DNA of 64,000 nucleotides, taken from contig OX637287.1 in the NCBI GenBank assembly GCA_951799445.1, positions 19,716,224 to 19,780,223 of the forward strand, written 5' to 3'. A model generated the notes under the pieces. It was given only the letters and a program-made list of their open reading frames with translations. It did no database searches and was not told the origin of the DNA. The position numbers and the translations under genes are program-made. The stretch comes from Pseudisothecium myosuroides (lineage: Eukaryota; Streptophyta; Bryopsida; Hypnales; Lembophyllaceae). Positions 1 to 11,950 of the stretch are shown piece by piece. Position 1 is the first letter of the stretch. Each line of letters begins with the position of its first letter.

Positions 1-1534
1 CTGGACTTGGCTTCAATGCAGCTTCACAAGCGCCAAGCCTCCATCGCCACCGGAATCTGCTACAACGAGGCGTGGTTTCTGTTTCCCCCCAGACCATTCG
101 AACTGCTACAAGCTTGGTCACGAGTATGGCGCACATTTTCTTAGGGTTTTAGGTATGTCATTCTTGGGTTCACAGGCTTCGTCACTAGTATGGCGCACGT
201 TTTCTTAGGGTTTTTGCACGTGATCCTTGGGTTTAGGTTTTGGATATTTGTTTAGAGCTATGCACTTTTGGCAGCAACAAAGTCCTCTACGTTGATGCTC
301 ACCAAGCTTTAGGGTTGAAGATTTGCTGACGGCTACATTTTGAGAACGGTTTCCTGCTTAGGGTTCGGAACGCTTGCTTCAGGGTTCAGGCTGCTGCTGG
401 AATCTCAGTCGCGGAGGTCCTTCACTCGGCTCTTGTAGCTGGATACGATCGACTCCGCTGGTAAGTGAGCAGTTTACACGTTCAATTTCATTTGCCATTG
501 TGAGTTCATTGAACACTGGATTTGAGCTTTTATTGTTTTCATGCACCCTCGCTGGACGCTCTTTTTCCTGTTGTTGTGATGGAAATTTGTTTTTCCCCAT
601 CTGAGCACATGGCTTTGCTTAGGGTTTCGCTTAGGATTTAGGTTTGTCTGCCCTTACTTCCAGCCGGTTACCTCCGCGTTCAGGACTTGGAAGGCACGTT
701 ATGTCTTTCACGAGGTCTTTCATTTTAGGACGGTATGCCATTTCTAATTTATGAATTGCCTTGTCTGCTCCGATTTGAAGCAAGTGCTGTTGCCGGTTTT
801 TGCTGTGGAATTCGGTGGAGACAGAGGACGCCCACTTGCGCGACAAAAAACTCCCGCTTTTGTTGATGAGTGTTGTGAATATCCACTACCTTAGCTGCTT
901 TTCTTCATTGTCCACTAAAAACAGTCATTGTAAAGGTCTTCCGGCTCGTTGCGAATGTGTTCAACGTTATTGGCACAATCTTCAACTTTGTTGTCAATGG
1001 CTTCTGATTCCATAGTAGAACATGCTGCTACAAAGTTGTGAATGCTTTGATTTCAAATTTTGTGAGGCTGCTGCTGTTTAGGGTTTGAAGGTCGACTTGC
1101 GGATGCGATTTCTGGTTTAGGGTAACCGACCCCCATTTGGGTTGTTCAAGATTTAGGTGTTTTTCTTTCCGGCAGAACACGGTGCCAGGGTTATAGTTAT
1201 TGGGTTAGGGTTTGTTTTTTGTACATGGTTTGTAATTAAGTTTTGATGTGGACTTCCACTCCAAGGCACCACTACTGCTGTAAACCAGAGGGTGCTGCAA
1301 TTACCTGCGTTGGTGACGACGTTCACCCTTTCAGTTGGTAATTGGTTGACAACTTCAAAATTCTGTTTATGTTTTTGCTCTTCCTGTGCAATGTGTGAAG
1401 GGAAACATTCTGCTGTTTGGTTTAGGGTTCACGGTTTAGGGGATTTGCTATGCAAAGGGCTTGCAATTCTGTGAAACTGGTTTGGGTACCTCTTTTTCAT
1501 CTTACAAGGGCGGATTGCACGCTGGCAGGTGAAC
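1..1534. other. Non-coding leader region with telo-box-like motifs
   Basis: No convincing coding frame is seen here. The stretch is notable for repeated TTAGGGTTT-like motifs on the + strand (near 141, 205, 309, 356, 618, 1077, 1115, 1203 and 1418). Plant telo-boxes of this kind (AAACCCTAA on the other strand) are common in promoters and 5' introns of plant genes. It lies directly upstream of the 1535 ORF, and GGCAG just before that ATG could be a 3' splice site, so this may be promoter plus 5' UTR intron. That role is inference. Confidence 0.4.
118..245 (+). repeat. Imperfect 64-bp tandem duplication
   Basis: The segment starting TCACGAGTATGGCGCAC at 118 recurs at 182 as TCACTAGTATGGCGCAC. 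Both are followed by a TTTTCTTAGGGTTTT tract and then a CTTGGGTT stretch. It is two diverged copies in tandem, each carrying one telo-box-like motif. Confidence 0.7.
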
Positions 1535-4500
1535 ATGGGGACGGATAAGATCAAGCTGTATACGCTTACTAGCGAGGATGCGACTCCAAAGTGCATTGGC
1601 ACAATGAAGGCTGCCGATGGAGAGTCCCTGGCTGACTTGCGAGTGCGCCTTCAAGAGAAGAATGTCCTACAATTCAATTATCAATACTGGGATCTTGATG
1701 AAGGTTGTAGAGTGACAATTGCTCTAGAATCCCTTAACGACGTTGAAGGCATTGTTTACATGATCCCTGCCCTTCATGAAGAGGGTGAAAATCCTGCTCA
1801 AAAACGACAGCGCGTTGCAAATGAACACGAATTCTCCCCCACACCGGGGGCTGCCGACACAGGTGGGGAGGTGCCGGAATTCCCAGACATCGACGCTCAC
1901 GAGAATGACGAATTCACCTGCGGTCCACCCTCCTGTTCACGAGTAAGTGGTTCAAGTACCGAATGCATGCTGCAGTCAGAAACTGTTTCCAAGGAGGTCA
2001 TGGCGATGTACATGGAGGGTGAGGAAAAGCTGCGGAAATCTTTGAAAGAAGTGTCACTGGAGGATCACGAATGGGGATTGAAGTCTTATGATTGGCATGG
2101 AAAAGCAATTGTCATTCTGTATTGTCTAGAGTGCAAGCAAGACTTTGGGGGAACTGGTGGGCAACATTCGAAAGACAGGGTTTCTAACCTATTTTCAAAT
2201 TTCAAAAAGTCCCACATCATGAGTAATAAGCACATCCGAAGTTGGTGTGCTCGAAAAGGTGTAGACTGGTGTAATCACCCACAATCGGTTGCCAAAGGGA
2301 AGAAAACTGTGATACTTACCATAGAAGATCACCGGCGGTTGGTACAAGAGGGCGTGCAAATTCTGAATGCAGTTAATGAAGATCTAAATCCGGAGCGGCA
2401 AACATTCCAGGTGCTCGGAGGAGATCCACTGACAAGCAAATTAAAAAGTTTTTGGTGGAAAACCAAATGCGTGACATGTAACGATGTCTTCAGTTTGTGC
2501 CCTCCAAAAAAAAACTTGGAAGCCAACCTCCGCAATCATGGTGGAGGGAGTAGACACGCACAAAAAGTGCTGGAGTGCGCAGCATCTGCCAAGGTTGCCC
2601 TTGTTTCCGGGAAAAGAGGAAGACCAACGAAGTCGGTTGCAGACAGCTCACATTCGAGCCAGCGGCAGTTGCATGCGTTCTTCGGCAGTGTATTTGAAAG
2701 CACTGAGGTAAGTGGAGGCCAACCTATAGATCGGCAGGTACGAAAAACTTTTATGTGTTGGGGATATAGAGGTCTATGGGCAGTCTACGGTGGAAAAGTG
2801 TTTGAAGTGAAGTGCTTGTTGTTCGATATAAAACCTGGGCTGCTTTGGTATGCCGAACCATGGTTACAAGATGTTGTCATTGTGGATGGAGAATGTGTTA
2901 GAATCAGTGGGTCGTTTAGGCACCGTAGTTGTCTTTGTGTATCGATGAATAATGAACCGTGGCCAAATTTGACGTGTACTGCCTGCGAAACTGTTCCAAT
3001 GCAGTCAGATTTTAGACAGAGGGTCACAAGGGAAGATAAGGCTGTCGAGAAATGAGGAACACGAAGTACTCAAGGAAGTAGACGAATTGGGTATCTATCG
3101 TTACCTGAACTGACTACGCACAATAGGATAATAACTAAAAAATTGAGAGTTGAGCGATTATGCCACTTGTCAGCAAAGCTTAGGATCGCTATACTCAAGG
3201 TAAAACGCCCGACTCTTAAAGAAGCTGCAGAGGGCGCTTCTATTGAACATAATTTGTTCAAGTTTTGTGGAGACATTCTGCGGGCTCATAGGTCTGGTGT
3301 TTTCGGTGGTCTGCCTGCACTATAGGATTTCTTTAGAGACATAGCGGCTAACTTGAATCGCAGCAAAGAGGGCTCCAGATATTCTGAAAATACTAAGGCC
3401 CTTGCACAAGTCATGAAAGTCTATGGAGGGAGAAGAATGTGCGATTTGTTTGCTCTTAATTACGTGGGTCCTAGTTATAGTACAATCAAACGGGATAATA
3501 AAATGGGCATCCAACACGTGGCTGGTGAGCATGGGGAGATTTTTGAAGCCGTAGCTGAGATCTACAGGGATGCAAAACTTGCTCACGGAATCACTGGACC
3601 AGTTCCAGTCATTCTAGCGGAAGATGAAACGAAGGTGAGATCTAGAGTAGCTTATGAGCAGCAATTTGATAGCCTCGCAGGATTTTGTGGACCAAAAAAA
3701 AACCACGTTTGCATATCAAATTACAAACTGGTCATTGGCACCGGGGAGGAGGGGTACAATAAAATTCTGGAGGGTTTTAGGTCTGATAAAGTTGGAGGTT
3801 TTGCCAGGGTCGTCATGGTGAACCCACTGCACGACAAGCTCCCGAGGTTGGTGCTGTGTGTTTCTTGTACTTGCAACTCTTTTGATTCACAATGGGTTAA
3901 AAATCAATGGGGTAGAATTGATAAATTGTGGGAAAAACATTGTAAGGGTTCGGTGGGGCCTGTAATTGGGCATGCGAGTGATGGGGATTCTAGGAGGCGG
4001 CAGCTCATGTTATATGAGTACAAGTCTGCAGATGGACAACGCATGAAGGTGGACTGGCCAGGGTGGGTATTCAGCGCTAAATTTGATAGTGAGGGGAATG
4101 GGCTCGGTTTGCACGACCAGGACTTCATCCACAACGGAAAGAAGCTAATTAATCCCATCGACTCACCTGTGCGAACCCCGCAGCTGGGATCAGATGTGGT
4201 GACCTTAACCCATCTAGGATTGGTGTACAATAAATTTAGCTGTGATCAACATGGGCTGAGACTGGAGGATACAACACGGAAGGACCGGCAGAATTGGGCC
4301 TCTGCACAAAGAATCTGCCAACAGAGGACCAGGGATTGTTTGGCTCAGCTGCGCACAACCAAAGATGTTCACCAAGAACGCACCCTTGGCACAGAGCTGT
4401 ATTTGGAGGTTTGCGCAAATTATATTGACATTTTCTTGTCTCCTACGTTGGATTTGCACTCTAGAATAGTTTTAGTGTCAAAAGTGTCTTTTTTTTTTAG

Positions 4501-5995
4501 GATATGGAAACTCTGGTTTCAGTTTGGTAATCATTCAGTGGGTGGTAATTCGAAGAAACCAACGCCTCAAGTTAATTTTGTATCCCAGCAGTGTTTTATA
4601 GATGTCCAAATGTCTTGTCATTTTGTCGTTTTGCTAATTTCTCACTTTCGGGATAAATACCCGCAGTTGGCAGTGCCCCTCCACCTGACAAGAAGCGACT
4701 CTTGTGAGATCTTCTTTTCAAAAATTGGAGGAATGGAAGGGCACGAGAGAGCCTATGATTTCCACCAATTAATAAACACAGCCAATACATTAAATCGTTT
4801 GGCAGCAACTGAATACAAAGACAATGGTCTGAAATTCGGGAGAGTGCATAATAAAATGCAAAATGTATGGGCGAACCTACACCCCCTAGCTGATGGGGAA
4901 TGCCCCTGTGATCTATCGGACTATAGGGCCATTGCCACTAGTGACAGTGTGATTGATGCACTCAAGGAGGGTTTGAAAGAAGCTCAATCCTTGCTGCGGG
5001 TTCTCAACATGGCACCTGCTGTTCAATGTGCGAATAAAACTTGGTTCGTAACACCTTGGGTGGTAGAGAAACTGGACCCCCAAAACTTTGCATTTGTTCC
5101 GTCTACAAGTCCAGTCAGAGGGGAGGATGGGGACGCTGAGGTTCTTCGTCATGATCTCTCTACAATTGCTACCGAATTAGGTACTACTGACAGCAATTCT
5201 GTGGCTCCACTTGAAGGAGAGGAAGACATAGTTGAAGACGGGTCCCAAGATCTTGTGGTATTACAAGGTGAGACTTGCGATGCAGTGTCGGAGGTGTTAA
5301 ATGCAGCTGAGCCTCAAGTCAGCAGTGTACTACCCAAGGACAAGATAATCCCATTTGTAGAATACGGTGGTCATCACATTTATAAGTCCACCTTAGTATC
5401 TCAATTGAATGCAAACCCGTTTCTGTCAAAAGATAGACTCACAAGGGTGAAAAATTCAATTTATTTTAACCATTCAGATGATTACATTAGTGTTTCGTCT
5501 TCCACAGACACAATGTTATTGGGTCTAGGGATGGATTGTGGAGTGTATTTCATGCAGAGGAGCACAACCACTATCTCATCTTCAGTGAAGGCCGCTGTGA
5601 GAAGGAGCAGGGGAAGACCCTCGAAAAACTTGCAACCCACCTGTGTCCTCAATGGGGTAGACCGGGGCACTTGGTGTATAGGGCGAGTTCAGAAAATGAG
5701 GCGGAAGGTAAGCACAAGGTGGGGAAATTGCAGGCAGCCGATTGATCTTCAAAACCGCAATGTGAGTAAAGGTAAACGACCAGGGACGGGGGGAAGTGGT
5801 TTCATGGTTTTCCTTAATTACTTTCGCAAAGTCCCTGGCCACTTAAAGTTCAAATACGACCATTCAGATTCAATTTGGGTTGACATGGATAGCATAATTT
5901 GCACGGTCACTATGTCTTTTGATAGAGAGCGTGATGTCTTCGAGCTTGATCCAGTGGATGCAGCGTCATTGAATGAATTTGTAGAGAAATCTTAA
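1535..5995 (+). pseudogene. Large zinc-finger, RNase H/DDE transposase-like ORF with two in-frame stops
   Basis: One frame runs from ATG 1535 (good context, A at -3 and G at +4) to TAA at 5993-5995, about 1,486 codons. It is interrupted only by TGA at 3053-3055 and TAG at 3323-3325; protein-like sequence continues in frame across both. In order: a PB1/ubiquitin-like segment (about 1550-1780), a CxxC...H zinc-finger-like motif (2123-2134 onward), a second CxxC...HxxxxxH motif (2468 onward), an AT-hook-like GKRGRP (about 2609), another CxxC (2974-2985), then a C-terminal half with candidate acidic residues at EDET (3623), SDGDS (about 3979-3985) and CEIFFSKIGG (about 4706), and an RGRP motif at 5608. 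Family memory suggests a DNA-transposon-derived protein with an RNase H-like core, but I cannot name the superfamily. CGA-to-TGA and CAG-to-TAG would explain the stops. GTAAGT at 2708 is an alternative splice donor, but coding sequence continues past it. Confidence 0.6.
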
Positions 5996-7337
5996 TGACA
6001 TTCAGTTTGTAAGTTTTTCATTGTGGTGGATTTTCAATCTGAAATTTGGAGATGGAGGGCGTCTGAGAAGTGGTACGTACTGAACCTTTTCCATTTTTTT
6101 ATTTTTTTTGGATCCGGGTAGCTGATTGCTGAATTTCAGTCACGGGCAGATTTTTTTTCAGATTTGGCATGTGCGAAACAACTTTTGTATGTGACGGGAA
6201 GCCATTCAATCCATGAGATATTTTTCTCGATATTATTTTTCGATATTGCAGATTTAGTTAATTAATTAACACCTCAGAATTAATTAGCACTTGATTGGAC
6301 TTGTACCATTAATCATTTATAGATACATCTCAAGTCATGAAGAGTCAACCTTCCATTTTTGTTGTCCACACTTGATAATTTTTGAAGCCCATGTTTCCAA
6401 ATTAGCACTTGATTAGCCTAAACCCGTGTTTCATTAGTGGCCTTACTTCATGATATTTTGGCCTTGGTTCATCATGAACATGTGATTAACTAGTACTCAG
6501 CCCTTGAGTGTTATTGCTGATTTTGAATTTCTTGCACTCCTAAATCCATCATGCGCCCTTAGTTAGTTCTCCCTGCGTCATGAATAGTATTCATTCTAAA
6601 TTTGTTCCCACACTTGGTTATTCTATGGAACTTGACATTTTGCTAAACCAATTGAGTAGTCTTTGAAAGCTGAGAGTACAATTTAGCTGACTGGGCGAAT
6701 GCTTGTTCTAATTTTTGCAGTTGGAGGTAGATTTGCAACAAATCCTCACGGCAATTCTGAGGATTCAGCAAGTTAGCATTCCTTGAATGCTGAAATTGTA
6801 CAAGTATCCCCTAGAATTTGTTGCAATTATGTGGATTTCAGGAGGTGAGAGTTTCTGAACCTTGAATTCTACAGAACAAGGCGCGCCCTGCTACATATAA
6901 GCGTGTGAGCTGGTTTGTTGTGTCTGCACGTCTTCCTGCTTGGTTTAGATTTGAATGCGGCTTGTCTTTGTTTTGTTGCTGCTCCTCCACTTGACATTTT
7001 TTTGGACTTTCTGTGACTTTGTGACCTACTGCCACTCCCCGTATTTGTCTTTGATCATCAGCAGGCCGTTCCTACATCGCCCTGTTCTGCTACTCGTGGG
7101 AGTTGTTTTGTTCTTCTCATGTGCTTGTTGCTGCCGGTTCTAGTGTTTTTCCTTGTTTGTGTTGGCCATAGCTCCGTTATTTTGCGCCCGCTAGTTTTAT
7201 GCAGTCACGGGAACTTGTCGCCAGGTGCTAAGGGCTTCTGGGGTTGAAGTGGTTTTCCAGGCCGCTTCTTTGGTGGTGTCGCTTTGTATTTTGTTTTTTG
7301 CTGTTTCACCTTTGTGTCCAGTTTGTTGCCCCCGCCA
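5996..7337. other. Non-coding interval, nothing recognised
   Basis: The interval is AT-rich 3' flank of the preceding ORF, with short A/T runs and TTAATTAATTAA near 6258. It shows no domain-bearing frame, RNA gene or clear inverted termini. The last few hundred bases are richer in C and T and could be 5' leader for the next ORF. Confidence 0.5.
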
Positions 7338-7897
7338 TGGACTCTCACAGAGATTCGTTGGATTCTTTCACCCTACCGCCACCTTTCAGCTTGTCATGTG
7401 ACCCTTGTATGGAGTACCCAATACGAGATGTTGTACTCCCTTTCCTTGTCCCGCAGGTGTACAGGTCGGACCCTTGGGAGTGGGAGAGAGCGGTGGAAGC
7501 CAACCCAGTCACCTTTGGCACCATCGACAGCATTAGGGGGACCTGCCCTTCGTGGAGGGAGTTCGTAGAAGGCACGGTGGAGTGGGGGGCGATCAGACTG
7601 GCGCATCAAGAGTTTCAGGAGCTGCAACCTCCACGGTGGACCCCTGAGGAGTTTGTGCTACCTCAATTTGAGCAGTATCGCAGCCTCTTCATCAAAAGCT
7701 AGGTTCTGGAACAGCCACTTCCAGTCGACCGTTGGCACACCGCAACGTTTGGGGACTTGAGTGTGTCTGATTTGGAGGGGTTGCGGTTGTCCCTGCAGGA
7801 GCTGGTGTTGTACGAAGCGGATACGCCTCCCAGCGGTTTTTTGGCGCCGTCTCCAACTCTGTGGGTGACACCTGCTACTCGATGTTACCCTGCTTGA
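7338..7897 (+). pseudogene. Unknown small protein ORF with one in-frame stop
   Basis: ATG 7338 is in a good context (GCC before, G after). It opens a frame of about 186 codons ending at TGA 7895-7897, with a single TAG at 7700-7702. Codons on both sides of the stop look equally protein-like: acidic, Pro- and Trp-containing, with no run of rare residues, and the second half reads as aliphatic and acidic helix-like sequence. An apparently longer frame from 7244 uses TTG and begins in hydrophobic T-rich sequence, so I prefer 7338. No domain is recognised. A CAG-to-TAG change would explain the break. It may be a companion ORF of the transposase-like gene upstream, but only proximity supports that. 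Confidence 0.4.
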
Positions 7898-8887
7898 AGA
7901 TTACAATGCAGGTTCCCTTTTTTTTCCACCCAGCAGACAGGGAAGAGTTTCCCCTGCTGCAGTGATTCTGAGCGGCCTTTGTGATTTCCGGCTTAGGACA
8001 TGTTAGCGGCCTGGACCAGTCTCCTTTTGAACTTGTAGTATTGCAAAATGAGGCATGTATATGTTCACAGTTCTTGTATGCCCTGTTTATGGGCACGCTG
8101 AGGTCTTGGTACTGATTTGGTTGCCTATGACTGTGTTTATGAACACAATTTTGATGTTAAATTTTTTTCCCTTTCAATCACTTGTGTTTGTTTTCAGTAC
8201 TATTTTGCCTGTCAATTTCTTGGGTCCAGTTTCAGTCTCACGTGGTTGCTTTCAGTCTTCATGTCTTCTATTTGCTATGAATGTGTTGTGGTTGTAAGCA
8301 TGGATTGCAGAAATTCTGGAATGGTAGCATCCTGTCATTTTTCATGTGTTGAACATGTGAACGTGTGTTACCTTCTGCTGTTGACGTGTGCAATTAGACT
8401 GTGGACAATTTTTGTGTCACATGAAGTTCTGTTTGGTCTTGTGGTTCTCCTTGCAATGCAGTCCATGTTTGCCAAAGGTCCGTCTTGCAGGTTTTTTTGT
8501 TTGTGAACATCTTTTGGTTGTTGGTTTCAAGTTTTGTTGTTTTCCAACTTCACTTTTGTGAATGCAGTGGGTGTAGAAATGAGAAGCAAAAGTTGGTGAT
8601 TCTTCATGCATTGTTGTAGAATGGTAGTCAGAATTCTATTCAATGTTTGTATTAGCATAGTAGTTTTTTCAGTATTTTCCTAAAGCTACTGCGTATAAAT
8701 AAAATAGGGTGCCAAAGATTAGCCCTACAAATCAAATATAAAAAAAATGGGGTGCTGAAAAATACAAGGCAATAGTTTTTTATCTAAAAATAGGGAGGAA
8801 AAAAATACCCTAAAACATATAAATACCCCACAATAAAATATCCCATTATCACACGTGACGTCTAAAAATACAAAGGAGTGAACCCCC
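7898..8887. other. Non-coding interval before the first long-LTR copy
   Basis: T/G-rich sequence to about 8640, then A-rich sequence with the run TAAAAATA repeated loosely. No gene is recognised. The last 250 bases may be a diverged upstream (U3) part of the partial LTR-like copy that becomes recognisable at about 8888, but I could not align them to the full copies. Confidence 0.4.
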
Positions 8888-10372
8888 CGAGTGGAAACCT
8901 ATATAGGGGCCCCATTTCTCTCTTTAGAACACCCCCAATTCTTGTTTTGGGTCCGTGAGTTCAAGTTATTTTGGATATTTTGGCGTTTGAAGCCAAAAAC
9001 CTCTACGGTATTTTTGGAGCACTTTTGGCTCCATTGTTGCTTTATTTCAAGCTTTGAAGGTCCTTGGGGGTCCTTTTACCTTACTTTGTGTACTCTTTGT
9101 GTACTCTTGTTGTGAGTTGAGCGGGTTTTCTACACTTTGTGTATCTTTCTCATGCCCTTGTGAGCTGGCTTTTGGTAGTTTTATGTGTCTTTGTGGATCT
9201 TGCACTAACCCTAGAGCAATCCCCCACCATACCTTGGCGATGCAGCTTTGGAGGGCCTTTAGAGTGTGAGTTTGTTGTGTCACTAAGTGTCCTAACTTGT
9301 TGCATCTTTCTTAAGTGTGTTTTTTGCTTCACCTTCTTCTAACTTCTCTCTTGTTGAGTGGCCCCCCCCTCCAGGACGGCGAAGCTTTGACTTTGTTATG
9401 TGTATTCTTTAGAGTATGTTTTCCTACCTTCTTCTAACTTCTCCCTTATTAAGTGGCCCCCCCTCTGAGACGGCGAAGCTTTGACTTTATTATGTGTTTT
9501 CTTTAGAGTGTGTTTTCCTACCTTCTTCTAAAGCCTCCCTCGTTGTGTGGACCCCCCTTGGAGACGGCCGAGGTTTGAACTTGTGACAAGTCAAAGTCCT
9601 AAAGTGTGTGGTAAACAGTGTCGGACGGCGGAGCTTTGAACCCTCAGAGTGCCACAAAGTCCTAAAGTTGGTGTTAAACCCAACTTAGCGGCAGAGCTTT
9701 GAACCTCCCTAGAGTTTAGTTCCAAAATATAGTTTCCAAGACCTTTGTGGAAACATCCAAAGTTTAGCTTCCAAGATATGTAGTTCCCTTTGTGTTTGGC
9801 AAGTCCCGTATTTTTTTCAAAGTTTTAGAAAGTCTAGTTTTCCCCAAGTCTAAGTTTCTCCCAAGTTTTTAGAAAGTCTAGTTTTCTCTAAGTTTTAGTT
9901 TTGTTTCTTAAAATCTAAGTTTTTTCCCAAGTTCTTTAGCAAGTGTATGTTTTTTTGGGTATTTCCGTGAGCCTAGCCCACCCAAATATGTGAAAAAACT
10001 AGTCCAATAAGATCAAGCCAAAAAACCCAGTCCAGTCCATCGGGCTAGAATCAGTCCAATTCAAAGCAAGTCCAGTCCAGTTCAGAACAAGTTAACAAGA
10101 AAAAAATTATTTATTTATTTAATTAATTAAATAAAAATAACAAACCAGCCCCACCAGCCAAAGCCGGCAGCCGAGGGAGCCAAGCAAGGCCGGCAGGTGC
10201 TGGTCCAAAGGCCACCGGCTCCAAAAAACTCTCCTTTTTTTTGGATTTTTGGTCTTTGTTTTCCTAAACAAAAATGTTGGACTAGAATCTAAGAGGCTAG
10301 GGGTAGAATAGGGGAGTAGGAGCTCTAAAAGAAGAAAAAAAAGGAAGGGGAAGAATAGAAGTAGCATTTCCA
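8888..10372 (+). mobile_element. Partial forward copy of the long-LTR element family
   Basis: From about 8888 the sequence is the mirror image of the reverse-strand copy ending near 13800. It has the same TATA box context (TATATA at 8900-8905), the same CTCTTTAGAACACCCCCAAT stretch (8921 onward) and the same downstream order. That order is: repeated GACGGCGAAGCTTTGA boxes (near 9375, 9469, 9563, 9624 and 9688), a CCAGTCCAGTCC tract (about 10030-10080) and a GC-rich GCCGGCAG tract (10150-10220). Similarity stops at about 10370, where the end of the inverted copy begins, so this is a truncated copy abutting it. Confidence 0.65.
8900..8905 (+). promoter_or_regulatory. TATA box of partial long-LTR copy
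   Basis: TATATA lies within GGAAACCTATATAGGGGCCC. The same box and context recur at 13773-13778 (reverse strand), and TATAAA replaces it at 17535-17540. Conservation across three diverged copies supports a real promoter. Confidence 0.5.
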
Positions 10373-10482
10373 CGCGCTGTGGGCGCTAGATTACCTACCC
10401 TTGGTAATAAAGCGAACACCGACCAGGTTCTATGCTTTTATCCACTTTTTTAATATATGGGGGTGTTGTGAGCGCGGTCCAC
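10373..10482 (-). other. Post-LTR internal stub of reverse copy
   Basis: Read on the reverse strand, this follows the LTR-like end. It contains an ACCTGGT...TTATTACCAAGGGT block that matches the segment just after the forward copy's end (about 20340-20384). It shows that both copies retain about 85-110 bp beyond the LTR-like unit before similarity ends. Confidence 0.5.
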
Positions 10483-10739
10483 TGAGTCTTCCAAGCAATG
10501 AATCTTTTTTTTTATAACATTTCCTAAGTGTCGTGGATGGGCAAAAGAAATGACTAGAGATGCATGTGGAAATTTACAAGCTAACTGCGAATGATCAGGG
10601 GCGATAGTGATTTAATGTGAAATTCTAACTCCCTAACTATCTATCCTATGTCTAGGGTTGACTGGGTAGTTGGCATCATTTCTAACGTCCCTAACTACGT
10701 GAAATGGGAACCCCTATGTTCCTTCCATGAACCCCTAAG

Positions 10740-11700
10740 ACTATCTTTGTGTTTTAACGCTCCACCTGGAAGTTCTACTTCTAAAGACTAATCCTAAAGT
10801 TCAACTTTTACTCTGAATTCCAACTTCCAAATGTAACTCTAGGTTTTTATTCTTTTGACTTAGTTCTAAATTTCAACCTCCGAGTTTGACTCTATGTTTT
10901 GATTTTTTTTTATGCTTAGTTTTTACTCCTAGATTAACTCTAAAATTTACCCTCGGAATTTAATTCTATCTTTTGACTTTTGACCCTAGGTTTTTACTTC
11001 CTAAACTAACTCTAAAATTTAACTTCTAGGTTTGACTCTACGTTTTCACTTTCAACTCTACATTTTCTACTTCTAGAACTAACTTTAAAATTTAACTTCT
11101 ACTTCTAACTTTTAACTTCTACTTTTAGCTTTTTACTCTAACTTTTTACTTCTCAATTGACTCTAAAATTTAACCTCTAAATTTAATTCTAACTTTTGAC
11201 TTTAGAATTTTGACTTTCTACTTCTAAAATTTAATCCTATCGTTTTACTCCTAGATTAACTCTCAATGTAATCTTCCTAAATTTAATTCCAACTTTAACT
11301 CTAGGATTTAACTTTTAAAATTACTTCCACGATGGACTCTAAGTTTTAACATCTAATTTTAACTCTAACTAACCTCCAAAATTAACTCCTATTCTAACTC
11401 TAAAATCTACCTCCTAAATTGATTTTAACTTCCACTTTTGACTTCTACTTTTTATTCTAATTTTTGACTTCCTAATTAAATCTAACTTTTGCTTTTAATC
11501 TACTAAGATTTGACTTGAGAATTTAACCCTAGATTAAACTTCCCAATTAACTCTAACTTTTTACTTTCCCAAGTTAACTCTAAACTTTGACTTTAAGATC
11601 TAACTTTCCCAATTAAAACCTTAATTTGACTCTAGTTTTTAACCGCTAATTAATCCTTAATTTTAATCCTAAATTCCCCTTCTAATCTAAATCCCTAAGT
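10740..11700. repeat. Degenerate short-motif tract (intron-like) in copy 1
   Basis: About 1 kb is built from loosely repeated TTAACTCTAA / TTTGACTCTA / AACTTCTA words at irregular 12-25 base spacing. There is no coding frame. It lies just downstream (reverse strand) of the short ATG exon, in the position an intron would occupy. The forward copy has a similar but further diverged tract at about 19260-20230. Confidence 0.6.
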
Positions 11701-11950
11701 TCCATCCATGGTTCCTTTTGGATGAAATTTTAATCAAATTCCTCCGTCCTACCCCCTACTGCTTAACTTATCCTAACACGGTCAATTTAAAGCCAAATCC
11801 TAAGTGTAATATGTTTTCGGAAACCCCTATCCCTAATCTATAGACTTTTGAATCTAAAATTCTAATTCAAGCTAATATCGGCTTGCTAATGTGGATTAAG
11901 GACTAATTAAGACAATTATCAGCTAATTCGGAAGAAACAACCGGGATAGT

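Noticed and set aside
141..1430. Interstitial telomere
   Set aside because: The TTAGGG motifs are scattered singly at intervals of about 40-440 bases rather than in tandem, so telo-box-type promoter motifs fit better.
379..1474. Short ORFs in the first 1.5 kb
   Set aside because: They overlap on both strands, have no domains and are no longer than expected by chance.
2708..3052. Intron starting at the GTAAGT at 2708
   Set aside because: The donor is strong, but the following sequence encodes a CxxC-containing segment continuous with the next part of the frame.
4400..4499. Intron inside the large ORF ending at a T-rich TTTTTTTTAG
   Set aside because: The acceptor looks good, but the translated segment across it (YIDIFLSPTLDLHSRIVL) is protein-like and in frame, so no intron is needed.
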